Of a stretch of DNA of 64,000 nucleotides, positions 18,031 through 26,329 are shown piece by piece. The DNA is from Emticicia sp. C21 (GTDB taxonomy: Bacteria; Bacteroidota; Bacteroidia; Cytophagales; Spirosomataceae). Both the position numbers and the translations under genes were made by a program. The stretch is taken from assembly GCF_003418935.1 (NCBI RefSeq), contig NZ_QVMT01000008.1, positions 1-64,000 on the forward strand. The letters are read 5' to 3'. Every line of letters starts with the position of its first letter. Within the stretch, counting starts at the first letter, position 1. A model generated the notes under the pieces. That model was given only the letters and a program-made list of their open reading frames with translations, was not told where the DNA came from and ran no database searches.

Positions 18031-18801
18031 ATGAATGCCATCATTATTGAAGATGAAAAGATTGTTGCCAGAGAATTGTGTATAAAAATTGCGAAGACAA
18101 ATCCTGAGGTAAAAATTTTAGAGATATTGCCAAGTGTCAAAACTGCTGTTAACTGGTTTAGCGAAAATGCTGAACCTGATGTAGTTTTTGCTGATATCCA
18201 ACTGGCTGATGGGGTTAGTTTCGAGATTTTCGAAAGATTCAAACTTAGTTGTCCGATTATTTTTATTACTTCTTATAATGAATTTGCCATTCGTGCTTTC
18301 AAAGTAAATGGTATTGATTATTTGCTGAAACCCGTTGAGCCGGTTGATTTACAAAATGCCATTGAAAAGGCAAAAAGCATCAATCAGAAACAGACAAAAA
18401 CGCCCATCGACATGAATAAGTTGATGGAAATGCTACAAACGGGAAACGTACCAAAGCCCGCCTATAAAGAGCATTTTTTGTGTAACCACCGCAATGCGTG
18501 GATACTGGTAAAAACCAAAGATATAGCCTATTTCTGTTATGAGATGGTGGTGCATATTGTCACAAAAAACAACGAGAAATTCAGTCTGGACAATACCATG
18601 GAAGAAATTGAAGCCACCCTCGACCCTGATCTTTTTTACAGAGTTAACCGACAATACATTGTTAATATAGATATCATTCAGAAGGTATGGGGCCTGGAAA
18701 ACTTAAAATTAATGGTAAAACTGAAAGATCCACACCAGGCAACAGAAATTGACATTAGTCGCCAGAAAGCACCTCTTTTCAAGAAATGGTTGGAGAAATA
18801 A
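18031..18801 (+). CDS. LytTR-family response regulator
   Basis: A 256-residue two-domain regulator. The receiver (1-118) has the acidic pocket E7-D8, a phosphoacceptor aspartate in VVFADIQLADG (about residue 55), a conserved Thr (FITSYN) and Lys (YLLKPVE). The LytTR DNA-binding domain (about 150-256) has the typical 'V-x-T-x-D-I-x-Y' start (ILVKTKDIAYF) and 'FYRVNRQYIVNID' segment. It should bind tandem direct repeats, and such an array lies in its own upstream region. The LytS-type kinase gene begins about 35 bases downstream (ATG 18837), the standard LytS-LytTR pairing. It may also control the divergent ten-gene operon (inference). Confidence 0.93.
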   Translation: MNAIIIEDEKIVARELCIKIAKTNPEVKILEILPSVKTAVNWFSENAEPDVVFADIQLADGVSFEIFERFKLSCPIIFITSYNEFAIRAFKVNGIDYLLKPVEPVDLQNAIEKAKSINQKQTKTPIDMNKLMEMLQTGNVPKPAYKEHFLCNHRNAWILVKTKDIAYFCYEMVVHIVTKNNEKFSLDNTMEEIEATLDPDLFYRVNRQYIVNIDIIQKVWGLENLKLMVKLKDPHQATEIDISRQKAPLFKKWLEK

Positions 18802-18836
18802 CTAACGTATACAGAATCATGTATATACGCTGCAAC

Positions 18837-19727
18837 ATGAATAATGAAAACTATACTATTAATAGAAGACATCACTCTATACTTATTTTATTGCTTTTTA
18901 TAGGTATTATTCCCTCAGCTTTTGCACAACGACTACCTTATACGTTCAACCAGATCAGAATAGCTGATAATAGCCTTGAAAACAGGATTTATTGCATGCT
19001 TAAAGACCAAAGCGGCTATCTATGGCTTGGTACAGCAAGCGGCCTTAAACGCTATGATTCTGAATTGACCATTACACTCAAGCGACAGAAAAACAACCCC
19101 AATTCGCTGGTAGATAATAATGTGCTTGCTTTGTGCGAGGATAGGCAAGGGAGAATATGGGTGGGTACGAGTGAGGGCGTTTGTTATTTTGATAAACAAA
19201 AAAACTCGTTTGTAACATTAAAGGAATTAAACAAACCAGATTATGTATGCTTCAATATTATCTGCGATTCGAGAGGCGATATCTGGTTTACAATACGTGA
19301 CCGCGGCTTATTTAAATTTGATACACGTACCAATCAACTGCAAAATTTCAGACATAGCGAGATAAACAAGCAAACAATAAGTTCAAACAGAATCATTCAA
19401 AACGGCCTTATCGAAGCCCCTGATAAAAAAGGGCTCTGGATTCTCTGTAACAATGATTTTGGTCTGAATTATCTAGATTTTTCCAGCCGGAAAATATTCA
19501 ACCGTGGTTATAATCCTCCAAAAATTCCGGTTTTTGAGGTTCAAGTTCCCACCGCATTAACAATCAATCAAAATAAACTTGTATTTGCTGATAACACTAA
19601 GCACCAGATTGTCTGGTATGATACACCTAGTAAAAAAATAACAAAGAGTTTTCAATTAGAGGGTGAATGGGCTACGTTTTTGAAGTGGCAAAATTATTTT
19701 TTGATGTCAATCAGAATCTTTGGTTAA
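18837..19727 (+). CDS. Propeller-type LytS sensor kinase, N-terminal part (frameshifted)
   Basis: I choose the ATG at 18837, which gives a proper signal peptide (SILILLLFIGIIPSAFAQ); an earlier ATG at 18786 overlaps the regulator gene and adds a non-signal leader. The protein begins a two-component-regulator beta-propeller with repeats such as 'I-x-C-M-L-K-D-Q-S-G-Y-L-W-L-G-T' and 'D-R-Q-G-R-I-W-V-G-T'. The frame ends at TGA-type stop 19727 after a switch point near the T6 run at 19697-19702. The following ORF continues the propeller in the -1 frame. Together they encode one kinase of about 1020 residues. As written, the product would be a secreted propeller fragment. Confidence 0.85.
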   Translation: MNNENYTINRRHHSILILLLFIGIIPSAFAQRLPYTFNQIRIADNSLENRIYCMLKDQSGYLWLGTASGLKRYDSELTITLKRQKNNPNSLVDNNVLALCEDRQGRIWVGTSEGVCYFDKQKNSFVTLKELNKPDYVCFNIICDSRGDIWFTIRDRGLFKFDTRTNQLQNFRHSEINKQTISSNRIIQNGLIEAPDKKGLWILCNNDFGLNYLDFSSRKIFNRGYNPPKIPVFEVQVPTALTINQNKLVFADNTKHQIVWYDTPSKKITKSFQLEGEWATFLKWQNYFLMSIRIFG

Positions 19728-21928
19728 GCGCATTCGAAAACAGAATGGCTTATATTGATATGTCAAAAAACCAGATTACCGGAATTAAATATGAAAAAGG
19801 AAATAACAACTCCTTTACGGCCAATCAGTTTTTCGATGTAATGCAGGAAAAAAACGGTACAATCTGGTTTGGAACTTTAAATGGCATCTCAACAGTAAAT
19901 GGATTATCGGCACTTTATCCGAACAAAAAAATCTTTGATGTTTTTGATTTTTCTAATGCTTTTTTCAAAAACGACGAAAAAAATGGTTTGATGACTCTTA
20001 CCGAAGATCCGAGTGATAGCTCGTGGTGGATGGCTACCAGCGATAATCGTCTGATTAATTATCAACCTGAAACCAATCAGGCTGTTACTTATCAGGCTCC
20101 AACCAATAAAAAATTTTTAAGGGGTTATGATATACCTGTGGCACTTAATGATTATCAGCAAAAACTAATCATAGTTAAGCAATTTGAAATTTATCTTTTC
20201 GATAAAAAGACAAAGAAATCTGAAAAAATAAAAAACGATCCGCTAATTTCTTATGGGGTAAGCTACTCCATTTCACATACACACCTTTTGGGAGATTCGT
20301 TATGGGTTTTTATGACTGGAAAGAGGATTTATAAAACGCTTAATTATAACCTGAAAACTAAAACCTGGAAAACTTATCCGATTATCTTTAGCAAAGGAGC
20401 TGAGCTAAAGGACACAACTAAATATTTTGCCCCCAACTTTTCTTTATATAGCCGAAGTGGTGAATTCTGGTTGGCTATTCATTCAGGTGGAATGGCTAAG
20501 TTTTCAAAAGAAAAGCAGGCCTTTGAGATCATCAAAACCAAACAGGATATTGATTTTGCGAAGGTTGGGTATTCGGGTTTTGTAGAAGACAAAAGCGGAA
20601 ACTTCTGGCTTGGAAGCTATGACCTGATTAAGTTCAACCCAAAAACTTATGATTTTCAGACAGTCTTGGACATGGATATGATAGACGGCTTAACCATTGA
20701 TGAGCACGATAATCTGTGTATAACCTCTCTGGATAATGTTCTGTATTTCAATGAAAAAACAAAGGAAAAATTCACCTTTAATTTCCAGACCAACGATCTG
20801 TTTTCGGTGTGGGGGAACAGGTTGATTCCACTTAAAAATAAAAAAATAGTTTCAACTTATAAGCAAATGGCAGTCTTGCTTAATTTCAAAGGCTTTAAGT
20901 TGCCTTCTTTCAATGACAAATTGTACTTCAACCGCATTTCTACGGCCGATACCACTATTATTCTTCACAAGAATGATTCACATATAGACTTTGATTCCAA
21001 GCAGAACTCGTTCTCTATTTCTTTTGGTATCCTCACTCCCCCAAGTGATGATTTGTATGAAATGTCTTATCAGCTGGAAGGGTATGATAAAAATTGGGTA
21101 GTGGATAAAGAAGGTAAAAAGATGGCTGTTTACGGGCATCTGGATGGTGGCGATTATTTGTTTAAGATAAGAGCCAGAGACATCAACCAGAAATATTTAC
21201 CTGTTCAGACCCTGAAGATTCATATAGATACGCTTTTCTACCGGACTCTCTGGTTTAAAGTATTGTGCTTTTTTGCAGGTATCCTGACTCTTATTGCGTT
21301 TTTCAGGTATCGCACTAATCAAAGGAAGAAAATTCATCATTTGCAGATTCAATCGACCAGATTAGAAAAAGACAAAACCGAAATTCAGTATCAGAATCTG
21401 ATTAACCACCTGAACCCGCATTTTCTGTTCAATAGCCTTACCTCATTGAATGGCTTTATTTTATCAGAGCCTGATGTGGCCTCTGATTTTCTACAGAAAT
21501 TGTCGTCTATCTATCGATATATTTTACAGAATAAAGATACGGAAACCGTGAGCCTGAGTCAGGAATTAGCTTTTGTGAAGAACTATGTTAATCTTCAGAA
21601 GTCGCGTTTTGAAGAGGGCTTGCAGGTAAATATTGTTGTTGAGGATAAATATATGCTCGCAGGAATTGTGCCTGTAACCTTACAGAATCTTTTTGAGAAT
21701 GCCATTAAGCATAATACTATTGACGACGAAAGCCCATTGGTGATTGATGTTTTTGTTGAAGACGAACGACTAATAGTAAAGAATAATATTCAGAAGAAGA
21801 AATTTGTAGAGACGTCAAACAAGCAAGGACTTGACAGCCTGAAAACCCTCTACAAATACCTTAGTACGGCACCTTTGGAAACTATCGAAACAGAGAGTGA
21901 ATTTATTGTAAAGGTGCCGTTGCTTTAA
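19667..21928 (+). CDS. Propeller-type LytS sensor kinase, C-terminal part
   Basis: This continues the kinase from FFDVNQNLWLSAFE onward; the first dozen codons before that overlap the previous frame and are not ancestral. In order it has more propeller repeats (NGTIWFGTLNGIS, SGNFWLGSYD), a Y_Y_Y sandwich domain (about 445-515, YQLEGYDKNWVV), one membrane helix (about 525-545, VLCFFAGILTLIAFFRY), a coiled linker, a His_kinase domain with the LytS motif LNPHFLFNSLTSL, and an ATPase N-box LQNLFENAIKHN. Adding one T to the T6 run at 19697-19702 would fuse both parts exactly. It should phosphorylate the LytTR regulator upstream. Alone it lacks a signal peptide. Confidence 0.85.
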   Translation: MGYVFEVAKLFFDVNQNLWLSAFENRMAYIDMSKNQITGIKYEKGNNNSFTANQFFDVMQEKNGTIWFGTLNGISTVNGLSALYPNKKIFDVFDFSNAFFKNDEKNGLMTLTEDPSDSSWWMATSDNRLINYQPETNQAVTYQAPTNKKFLRGYDIPVALNDYQQKLIIVKQFEIYLFDKKTKKSEKIKNDPLISYGVSYSISHTHLLGDSLWVFMTGKRIYKTLNYNLKTKTWKTYPIIFSKGAELKDTTKYFAPNFSLYSRSGEFWLAIHSGGMAKFSKEKQAFEIIKTKQDIDFAKVGYSGFVEDKSGNFWLGSYDLIKFNPKTYDFQTVLDMDMIDGLTIDEHDNLCITSLDNVLYFNEKTKEKFTFNFQTNDLFSVWGNRLIPLKNKKIVSTYKQMAVLLNFKGFKLPSFNDKLYFNRISTADTTIILHKNDSHIDFDSKQNSFSISFGILTPPSDDLYEMSYQLEGYDKNWVVDKEGKKMAVYGHLDGGDYLFKIRARDINQKYLPVQTLKIHIDTLFYRTLWFKVLCFFAGILTLIAFFRYRTNQRKKIHHLQIQSTRLEKDKTEIQYQNLINHLNPHFLFNSLTSLNGFILSEPDVASDFLQKLSSIYRYILQNKDTETVSLSQELAFVKNYVNLQKSRFEEGLQVNIVVEDKYMLAGIVPVTLQNLFENAIKHNTIDDESPLVIDVFVEDERLIVKNNIQKKKFVETSNKQGLDSLKTLYKYLSTAPLETIETESEFIVKVPLL

Positions 21929-21932
21929 AGTA

Positions 21933-22886
21933 TTATTCGGGCTCTCCGAAACATATCAGGTTGTAACCCTCTTCAACAGCGATAGTCCGGGTGTTGGAAG
22001 AAGTATTACAAAATCTAAGCCTTGCCGTGGTGTTCGTCACATTTTCAATGGTAACTATTATCTTACTGTCGGTCAGACCATCATTATATTTACCTGAAAA
22101 CGCAAGAGCCGGAGCTGTTTTAAAGTAAAAAGACGGCAATGATATATCAACGGTTCCACATGAATTACCTGGAATAGTCAAGGAGTTCGGAAGAGTAATG
22201 CTGCAAAGAAAAAACATGAGTTGTGTACTGGTACTATTTCGTAATAATCCTTTACCCGCCACAGTTACATTTCCGCTAAACGCACCATTACCCAAAACGT
22301 TAAGTTTATGATTTCCGCCAAAAGTGCCAATTCCTACGGTGCCATTTACACTAAAATTAACCGCTGCCAGTTGATTCGAACTGTATAGCCGTAATGCGCC
22401 AAGGTTATTCTGATACTCATGAGTCCACTTGAAATTAGATGCAGAGCTCTTTATTACTAACTTATTATTCAATAATTCCAGCTTTTCGCCTGGTTCACTA
22501 GTATAGCCGTAGTTTCCTATACCTATTCTTTCTGTAGCTAATATATTATTTGTAAATCTTGCGTTGGTACCATTTGTCATTTCAAGGCTGTACTTAGTTG
22601 CTTGTCCACCAATCCCTACAATTCCACCTGCGAAATTGATCCCTTCATTAGCAGTTGTCCAGACAGATGACCCTGATTGTATGCTATTAACGCCTTGGCA
22701 AACAACAATTTTATTAGTTTGTGTATCGTAATGAACACTGCCTGTATAGTTTAGATTTGGGCAATAACCACCATTTGATAGATAAGTCTGGAAAGTTTGC
22801 GGATAAGAAGCATTAGATTGTCCAAATATATAATTCGCTTTAGCCAGACAAGTAAAAAAAAGAAAACTGAAAAAAAACTTTTTCAT
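21933..22886 (-). CDS. Secreted surface protein with tail-fibre-like repeats
   Basis: I choose ATG at 22884-22886, giving a clean signal peptide (MKKFFFSFLFFTCLAKA). Longer forms would start inside the IS element. About 317 residues: an N-terminal Cys-containing beta region (QTNKIVVCQGVN), then segments of the type 'V-G-I-G-T...L-N-V-L-G-N-G-A-F-S-G-N-V-T-V' common in phage-tail-like and autotransported surface proteins of Bacteroidota, then a C-terminal beta domain with two cysteines (LRFCN, NLICFG). Its paralogue lies on the other side of the IS. Before the insertion the two genes were about 20 bases apart and surely co-transcribed. Now its promoter must come from the IS or be lost. Confidence 0.8.
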   Translation of the reverse strand: MKKFFFSFLFFTCLAKANYIFGQSNASYPQTFQTYLSNGGYCPNLNYTGSVHYDTQTNKIVVCQGVNSIQSGSSVWTTANEGINFAGGIVGIGGQATKYSLEMTNGTNARFTNNILATERIGIGNYGYTSEPGEKLELLNNKLVIKSSASNFKWTHEYQNNLGALRLYSSNQLAAVNFSVNGTVGIGTFGGNHKLNVLGNGAFSGNVTVAGKGLLRNSTSTQLMFFLCSITLPNSLTIPGNSCGTVDISLPSFYFKTAPALAFSGKYNDGLTDSKIIVTIENVTNTTARLRFCNTSSNTRTIAVEEGYNLICFGEPE

Positions 22887-22916
22887 AATTGTAAACGGTT
22901 TTGATTTATTGACCAA

Positions 22917-23838
22917 GAACTTGTCTAACATTATTTAGATATAAAAATAAGATACTCACCAAACAGTACTTTTGTTTTGCGAACCAAAATATCTGTTACA
23001 CGATGAGCATCTTGAACAAAATTAAGATTAAAAAGTATATTTTACCTTATTTAAGTACTGCTAAAAGAGGAAATATTCTTTCAGAGGAAAGAAGGATAGA
23101 TATCATCAGAGCAATATTTCATCGTTTGAAGACTGGTTGTCAATGGAGGGAGTTACCTATAGAGCGTTATTTTAAAGATAACTACAGCTATAAATCAGTT
23201 TTTTATCACTTTAGTAAATGGTGTAAAGATGGTTCATGGGCAAGAATGTGGGTAGAATTATTACAAACTCATAAAAGACATTTAGATTTATCAAATATCC
23301 AGATAGACGGTTCTCATGCCAGAGCAAATCGAGGAGGTGAAAAAGTAGGATACCAGTTCAGAAAGTCTGATCAAACGACTAATTTTTTGTATTTATCCGA
23401 TAGTCAAGGCATTTTATTAGCTATATCGGAACCTATTAGTGGTGAACATAATGATTTATCTGAAATACAACAACATTTTGAAGAGTTGTTAAATTGGTTA
23501 AGAAAAGCAGATATAGCTATTGACGGTTTATTTCTAAATGCAGATGCTGGATATGACAGCCAAAGATTTAGAGAGATTTGCTACACTTATCAAATTCAAG
23601 CTAATATAGCTTTTAATACAAGAAATGCTAGTAATGTAGACAGATTTGAATATTTTGATGAGGTTTTATATCAAAATCGATTTGTCATTGAAAGGGCTTT
23701 TGCTTGGTTAGATGCTTTTAAAGCATTGCTTATTAGATACGAAACGACTGCTTTGAATTGGCTTAGTTTAAATATTATAGGTATGGCTATATCTTTTATT
23801 AGAAAAATTGAGAGAAAAATAAAACCTTAGACAAGTTC
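22917..23838 (+). mobile_element. IS5-family insertion sequence
   Basis: About 922 bp, bounded by perfect 12-base inverted repeats: GAACTTGTCTAA at 22917-22928 and its complement at 23827-23838. A 3-base target duplication CAA flanks it (22914-22916 and 23839-23841), fitting subgroups of IS5 that make 3-base duplications. It holds one transposase gene whose TAG stop lies inside the right repeat. Ends, duplication and transposase are intact, so insertion looks recent. Confidence 0.88.
23003..23830 (+). CDS. IS5-family transposase (DDE)
   Basis: 275 residues in a single frame. The N-terminal DUF4096-type domain (about 8-85) carries RAIFHRLKTGCQWRELP and SVFYHFSKWCKDGSW. The DDE catalytic core has a first aspartate in IQIDGSHARAN (about 99), a second in FLNADAGYDS (about 179) and the glutamate in the Y-(2)-R-(3)-E-(6)-K-like segment NRFVIERAFAWLDAF (about 233). 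The sequence is typical of IS5-type elements that encode the transposase without frameshifting. The gene fills most of the element and looks fully intact. Confidence 0.95.
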   Translation: MSILNKIKIKKYILPYLSTAKRGNILSEERRIDIIRAIFHRLKTGCQWRELPIERYFKDNYSYKSVFYHFSKWCKDGSWARMWVELLQTHKRHLDLSNIQIDGSHARANRGGEKVGYQFRKSDQTTNFLYLSDSQGILLAISEPISGEHNDLSEIQQHFEELLNWLRKADIAIDGLFLNADAGYDSQRFREICYTYQIQANIAFNTRNASNVDRFEYFDEVLYQNRFVIERAFAWLDAFKALLIRYETTALNWLSLNIIGMAISFIRKIERKIKP

Positions 23839-24739
23839 CAATACAGATTAAATTAAATACAATATTATTCAAGGTTATATTTGAGCCGGTAGGATTACAA
23901 AAACGAACAACTGTTTGGGTAGAAGTTGCTGATTGTACATTGGTAATAAGCTTACCGAAATCTCCGGTTCCGCTTAGTAGATTGGCGATTGAAACCGAAG
24001 GTGCAGCAGAAAAGCCTCCTGCCGAAAGAGACCCTGTGGCAGTTGCACAACCTCCGGCAATGACAGTGAAACTTGATCCGGTAGAAATAGTGGCCGTAAG
24101 ATATTTAAGTTGAGTATTATTAATACTTCGTATAATCCCTTTGCCATTATTGACGGTCAGATTACCACTAAAGTTTCCTGTGCCATCAACGCTCAATCTG
24201 GCAGTTGGAGTCACCGAACCAATACCAATATTACCTCCATTTGAAAAAATCATACGAGTAATACCATTTTCCTGGAGTGTTAAATGGTTATTAGCATCTG
24301 AATACTGGTATTTCCAGACTTTAGAACCTGTAGTACTTTTGATTGCTATAGCTCCGTCAGTTACTTCTATTCCGGATACAGGTGCAGAACCTCCAACTCC
24401 TAAGCCAGACACCAATACGTTATCAAATTTACCTGTTCCGTTTACATCTAGGGTATATTGAGGAGAGGATGTATTGATCCCTACTTTTCCTGTAGAAAAA
24501 AATATATCGCTTCCGGCCTTACCCCAAACTTCGGTAGTTCCAACCCAATCTATTCCATTACAAACCATCATAGTTGAAGAGCTGGTATTGAAATAAATCT
24601 TGCCCTTGTCCTCAACAGTACAAGCCGGAGCTGCTGCCAGATTTGGCACAATAAAACCATCAGGCAACAAGGTACCTGATTGGGCAAAAACGTTGCCTGA
24701 TAAATGAGTAGCAATAAATAAAATGAGTATTTTCTTCAT
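23768..24739 (-). CDS. Secreted surface protein, C-terminus altered by the IS
   Basis: 323 residues with a signal peptide (MKKILILFIATHLSGNVFA). It is a paralogue of the protein at 21933-22886: the same N-terminal Cys pair region (KIYFNTSSSTMMVCNGIDW), 'VGINTSSPQYTLDVNGTGKF' repeat type and C-terminal 'VRFCN...NLICIG'. The ancestral stop can be reconstructed. Removing the IS and one CAA gives NLICIGQ then TAA, so the gene ended within three codons of the insertion. The present reading frame runs 23 codons into the IS (TCLRFYFSLNFS...). The added tail overlaps the transposase gene on the other strand. Function is probably adhesive or structural at the surface; the substrate is unknown. Confidence 0.82.
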   Translation of the reverse strand: MKKILILFIATHLSGNVFAQSGTLLPDGFIVPNLAAAPACTVEDKGKIYFNTSSSTMMVCNGIDWVGTTEVWGKAGSDIFFSTGKVGINTSSPQYTLDVNGTGKFDNVLVSGLGVGGSAPVSGIEVTDGAIAIKSTTGSKVWKYQYSDANNHLTLQENGITRMIFSNGGNIGIGSVTPTARLSVDGTGNFSGNLTVNNGKGIIRSINNTQLKYLTATISTGSSFTVIAGGCATATGSLSAGGFSAAPSVSIANLLSGTGDFGKLITNVQSATSTQTVVRFCNPTGSNITLNNIVFNLICIGTCLRFYFSLNFSNKRYSHTYNI

Positions 24740-25128
24740 GGTATAGAGCGGTACACCGCTACGTTTATTTTAGATGATTAACACATCAAAATTGTAGCTT
24801 ACCAGATAAAAAATAAAAATAAAGTAAGTGACTAGCAGGAAAAACAACCTGAATAGCGACAGGGTGTCTGTGAGTTGCGATTAGCTTTTACCTGAAATAT
24901 CAAATGAAATTCTAAATAGACGTCTAAAAAACAAATTCTTTTATGGCTTGCTATTTAATATTTAATAACCTGTTAAATTTATATTTACGACTTCAGCTAA
25001 ACCTACCATTACCTATATACGCAACAAGAATTTAAAGTTCAGGATAAATCTCTACAAGCCAGGAAAAGCAAAAATTCCTGAAGAGACTCATCAGGAATTT
25101 TGATACATAAATCGGAAGACTCTTTTAT
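24740..25128. other. Intergenic region, 389 bp
   Basis: It should contain the promoter of the minus-strand surface-protein genes near 24740-24860 and ends with the terminator of the aminotransferase gene (25071-25101). I see no further gene in it. Confidence 0.5.
25071..25101 (-). terminator. Terminator of the aminotransferase operon
   Basis: AAAATTCCTGA at 25071-25081 pairs perfectly with 25091-25101 around a 9-base loop. On the minus strand the stem is followed by T-rich sequence, fitting termination after 25129. Confidence 0.7.
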
Positions 25129-26274
25129 TTAGACCATCTCTTGTGTTACCTGGATACTCGCAAGCTCATCAGCAGACGCCTTATGCTGGCGTATTTCATA
25201 TTTTATAAGCCTTAAGACTGTGTTCATTTCTACTTCTGTACCAATTGTCAGGCGGAGGCATTGCGCTACAGGATAGCCAACCATGATATTTCTTGCACTT
25301 AATACTTGTTTGATTTGCTCTAATAAACCCGCATCATGAAAACGAAGCAATATGAAATTAGCGGCAGAAGGCAATACACTGAAAGAGGTTTCGTCGGCCA
25401 TTTCATCAAGCAGATAAGAAACAAAATCCCGCAGGTTTTTAACACGGGCCTGGTGTGCTTTTACCACATTGCTATATAAAGGATTCGTCAGAAAATCAGT
25501 AACTACAAGCTCAGTAAACACATTAATAGTAAACGGGATTGTATGTTTTTTTATCAGGTTAATCAATGAAGCATTTCCGGCAGCATAACCAAATCTGATA
25601 CCCGGTAATCCATACCCCTTTGAGAGTGTTTTGAGCACCAAAAGGTTTGCATATTCATTCACCAAAGGTAGTGCTGATTCTCCACCAAATTCTCCATAAG
25701 CCTCATCTACCATAAAAACACAGCCGGGATGCTGGTTCAACAAAGTTTTCAAAGTAGTAAGTGGTAAACTTGCTCCTGTCGGATTGTTAGGCGATGTCAG
25801 AATAATTAAAGATGGCTCAGTTACCTGTGGAAAAGTGCTCAGGTTAAAAGCATTTTCTTCGCTTATATGCCAATTCTTGTAAGGCATCCGTTCGTTCTGG
25901 CACATCTGATGGTAGACCGTAAACGTAGGATTCTCGATAATGGCTTCTGAAAGAAATTTTGAACAGCAGTTAACAATTTGCTGAATTAATTGCGAAGAGC
26001 CATTGCCTAATACAATGTTTTCAGTAGCTACTCCTGCTTCTTTAGCTATCAATGCATGTAGTTGTGTCTGATGAAAGTCCGGATAGCGATTCCAGGCTAC
26101 ATTAAGCATTTTGTTAACTAATTGTTGTTTCAGATTTTGTGGAATATCAAAGGCAGTTTCGTTGCAATGTAATCTCATTACTTCATTTGATCCTAATTCT
26201 GTCCAAAGCGTTTGTTCAATCTGTGGATATTCTGATACCTGGTTGATGGCGGTTACTTGTTCTACTGTTTTCAT
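25129..26274 (-). CDS. HisC-like PLP aminotransferase
   Basis: A 381-residue fold-type I aminotransferase resembling histidinol-phosphate aminotransferase. Visible motifs are MRLHCNETAFDIP near the N-terminus (the HisC 'L-x-x-N-E' substrate loop), NRYPDFHQ, VLGNGSSQLIQQ (cofactor phosphate loop), SPNNPTGA, MVDEAYGEF (cofactor-ring Asp and Tyr), the PLP lysine in KTLSKGYGLPGIRFGY, and a C-terminal CLRLTIGTEVEM arginine motif. It lies 55 bases after the GRAS-type methyltransferase gene and away from other his genes, so a role in making a specialised amino-acid-derived compound is more likely than primary histidine synthesis. That role is inference; the enzyme class is clear. Confidence 0.88.
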   Translation of the reverse strand: MKTVEQVTAINQVSEYPQIEQTLWTELGSNEVMRLHCNETAFDIPQNLKQQLVNKMLNVAWNRYPDFHQTQLHALIAKEAGVATENIVLGNGSSQLIQQIVNCCSKFLSEAIIENPTFTVYHQMCQNERMPYKNWHISEENAFNLSTFPQVTEPSLIILTSPNNPTGASLPLTTLKTLLNQHPGCVFMVDEAYGEFGGESALPLVNEYANLLVLKTLSKGYGLPGIRFGYAAGNASLINLIKKHTIPFTINVFTELVVTDFLTNPLYSNVVKAHQARVKNLRDFVSYLLDEMADETSFSVLPSAANFILLRFHDAGLLEQIKQVLSARNIMVGYPVAQCLRLTIGTEVEMNTVLRLIKYEIRQHKASADELASIQVTQEMV

Positions 26275-26329
26275 GGAATTATTTTATAGAGAAATTTTAA
26301 ATAGCTTTTTATAATTGAATCGTTTTTTA

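Noticed and set aside
19697-19703. Programmed -1 frameshift at T-TTT-TTG in the kinase gene
   Set aside because: The heptamer would be possible, but no stimulatory hairpin is obvious, and propeller kinases are not known to use frameshifting. A lost T is simpler.
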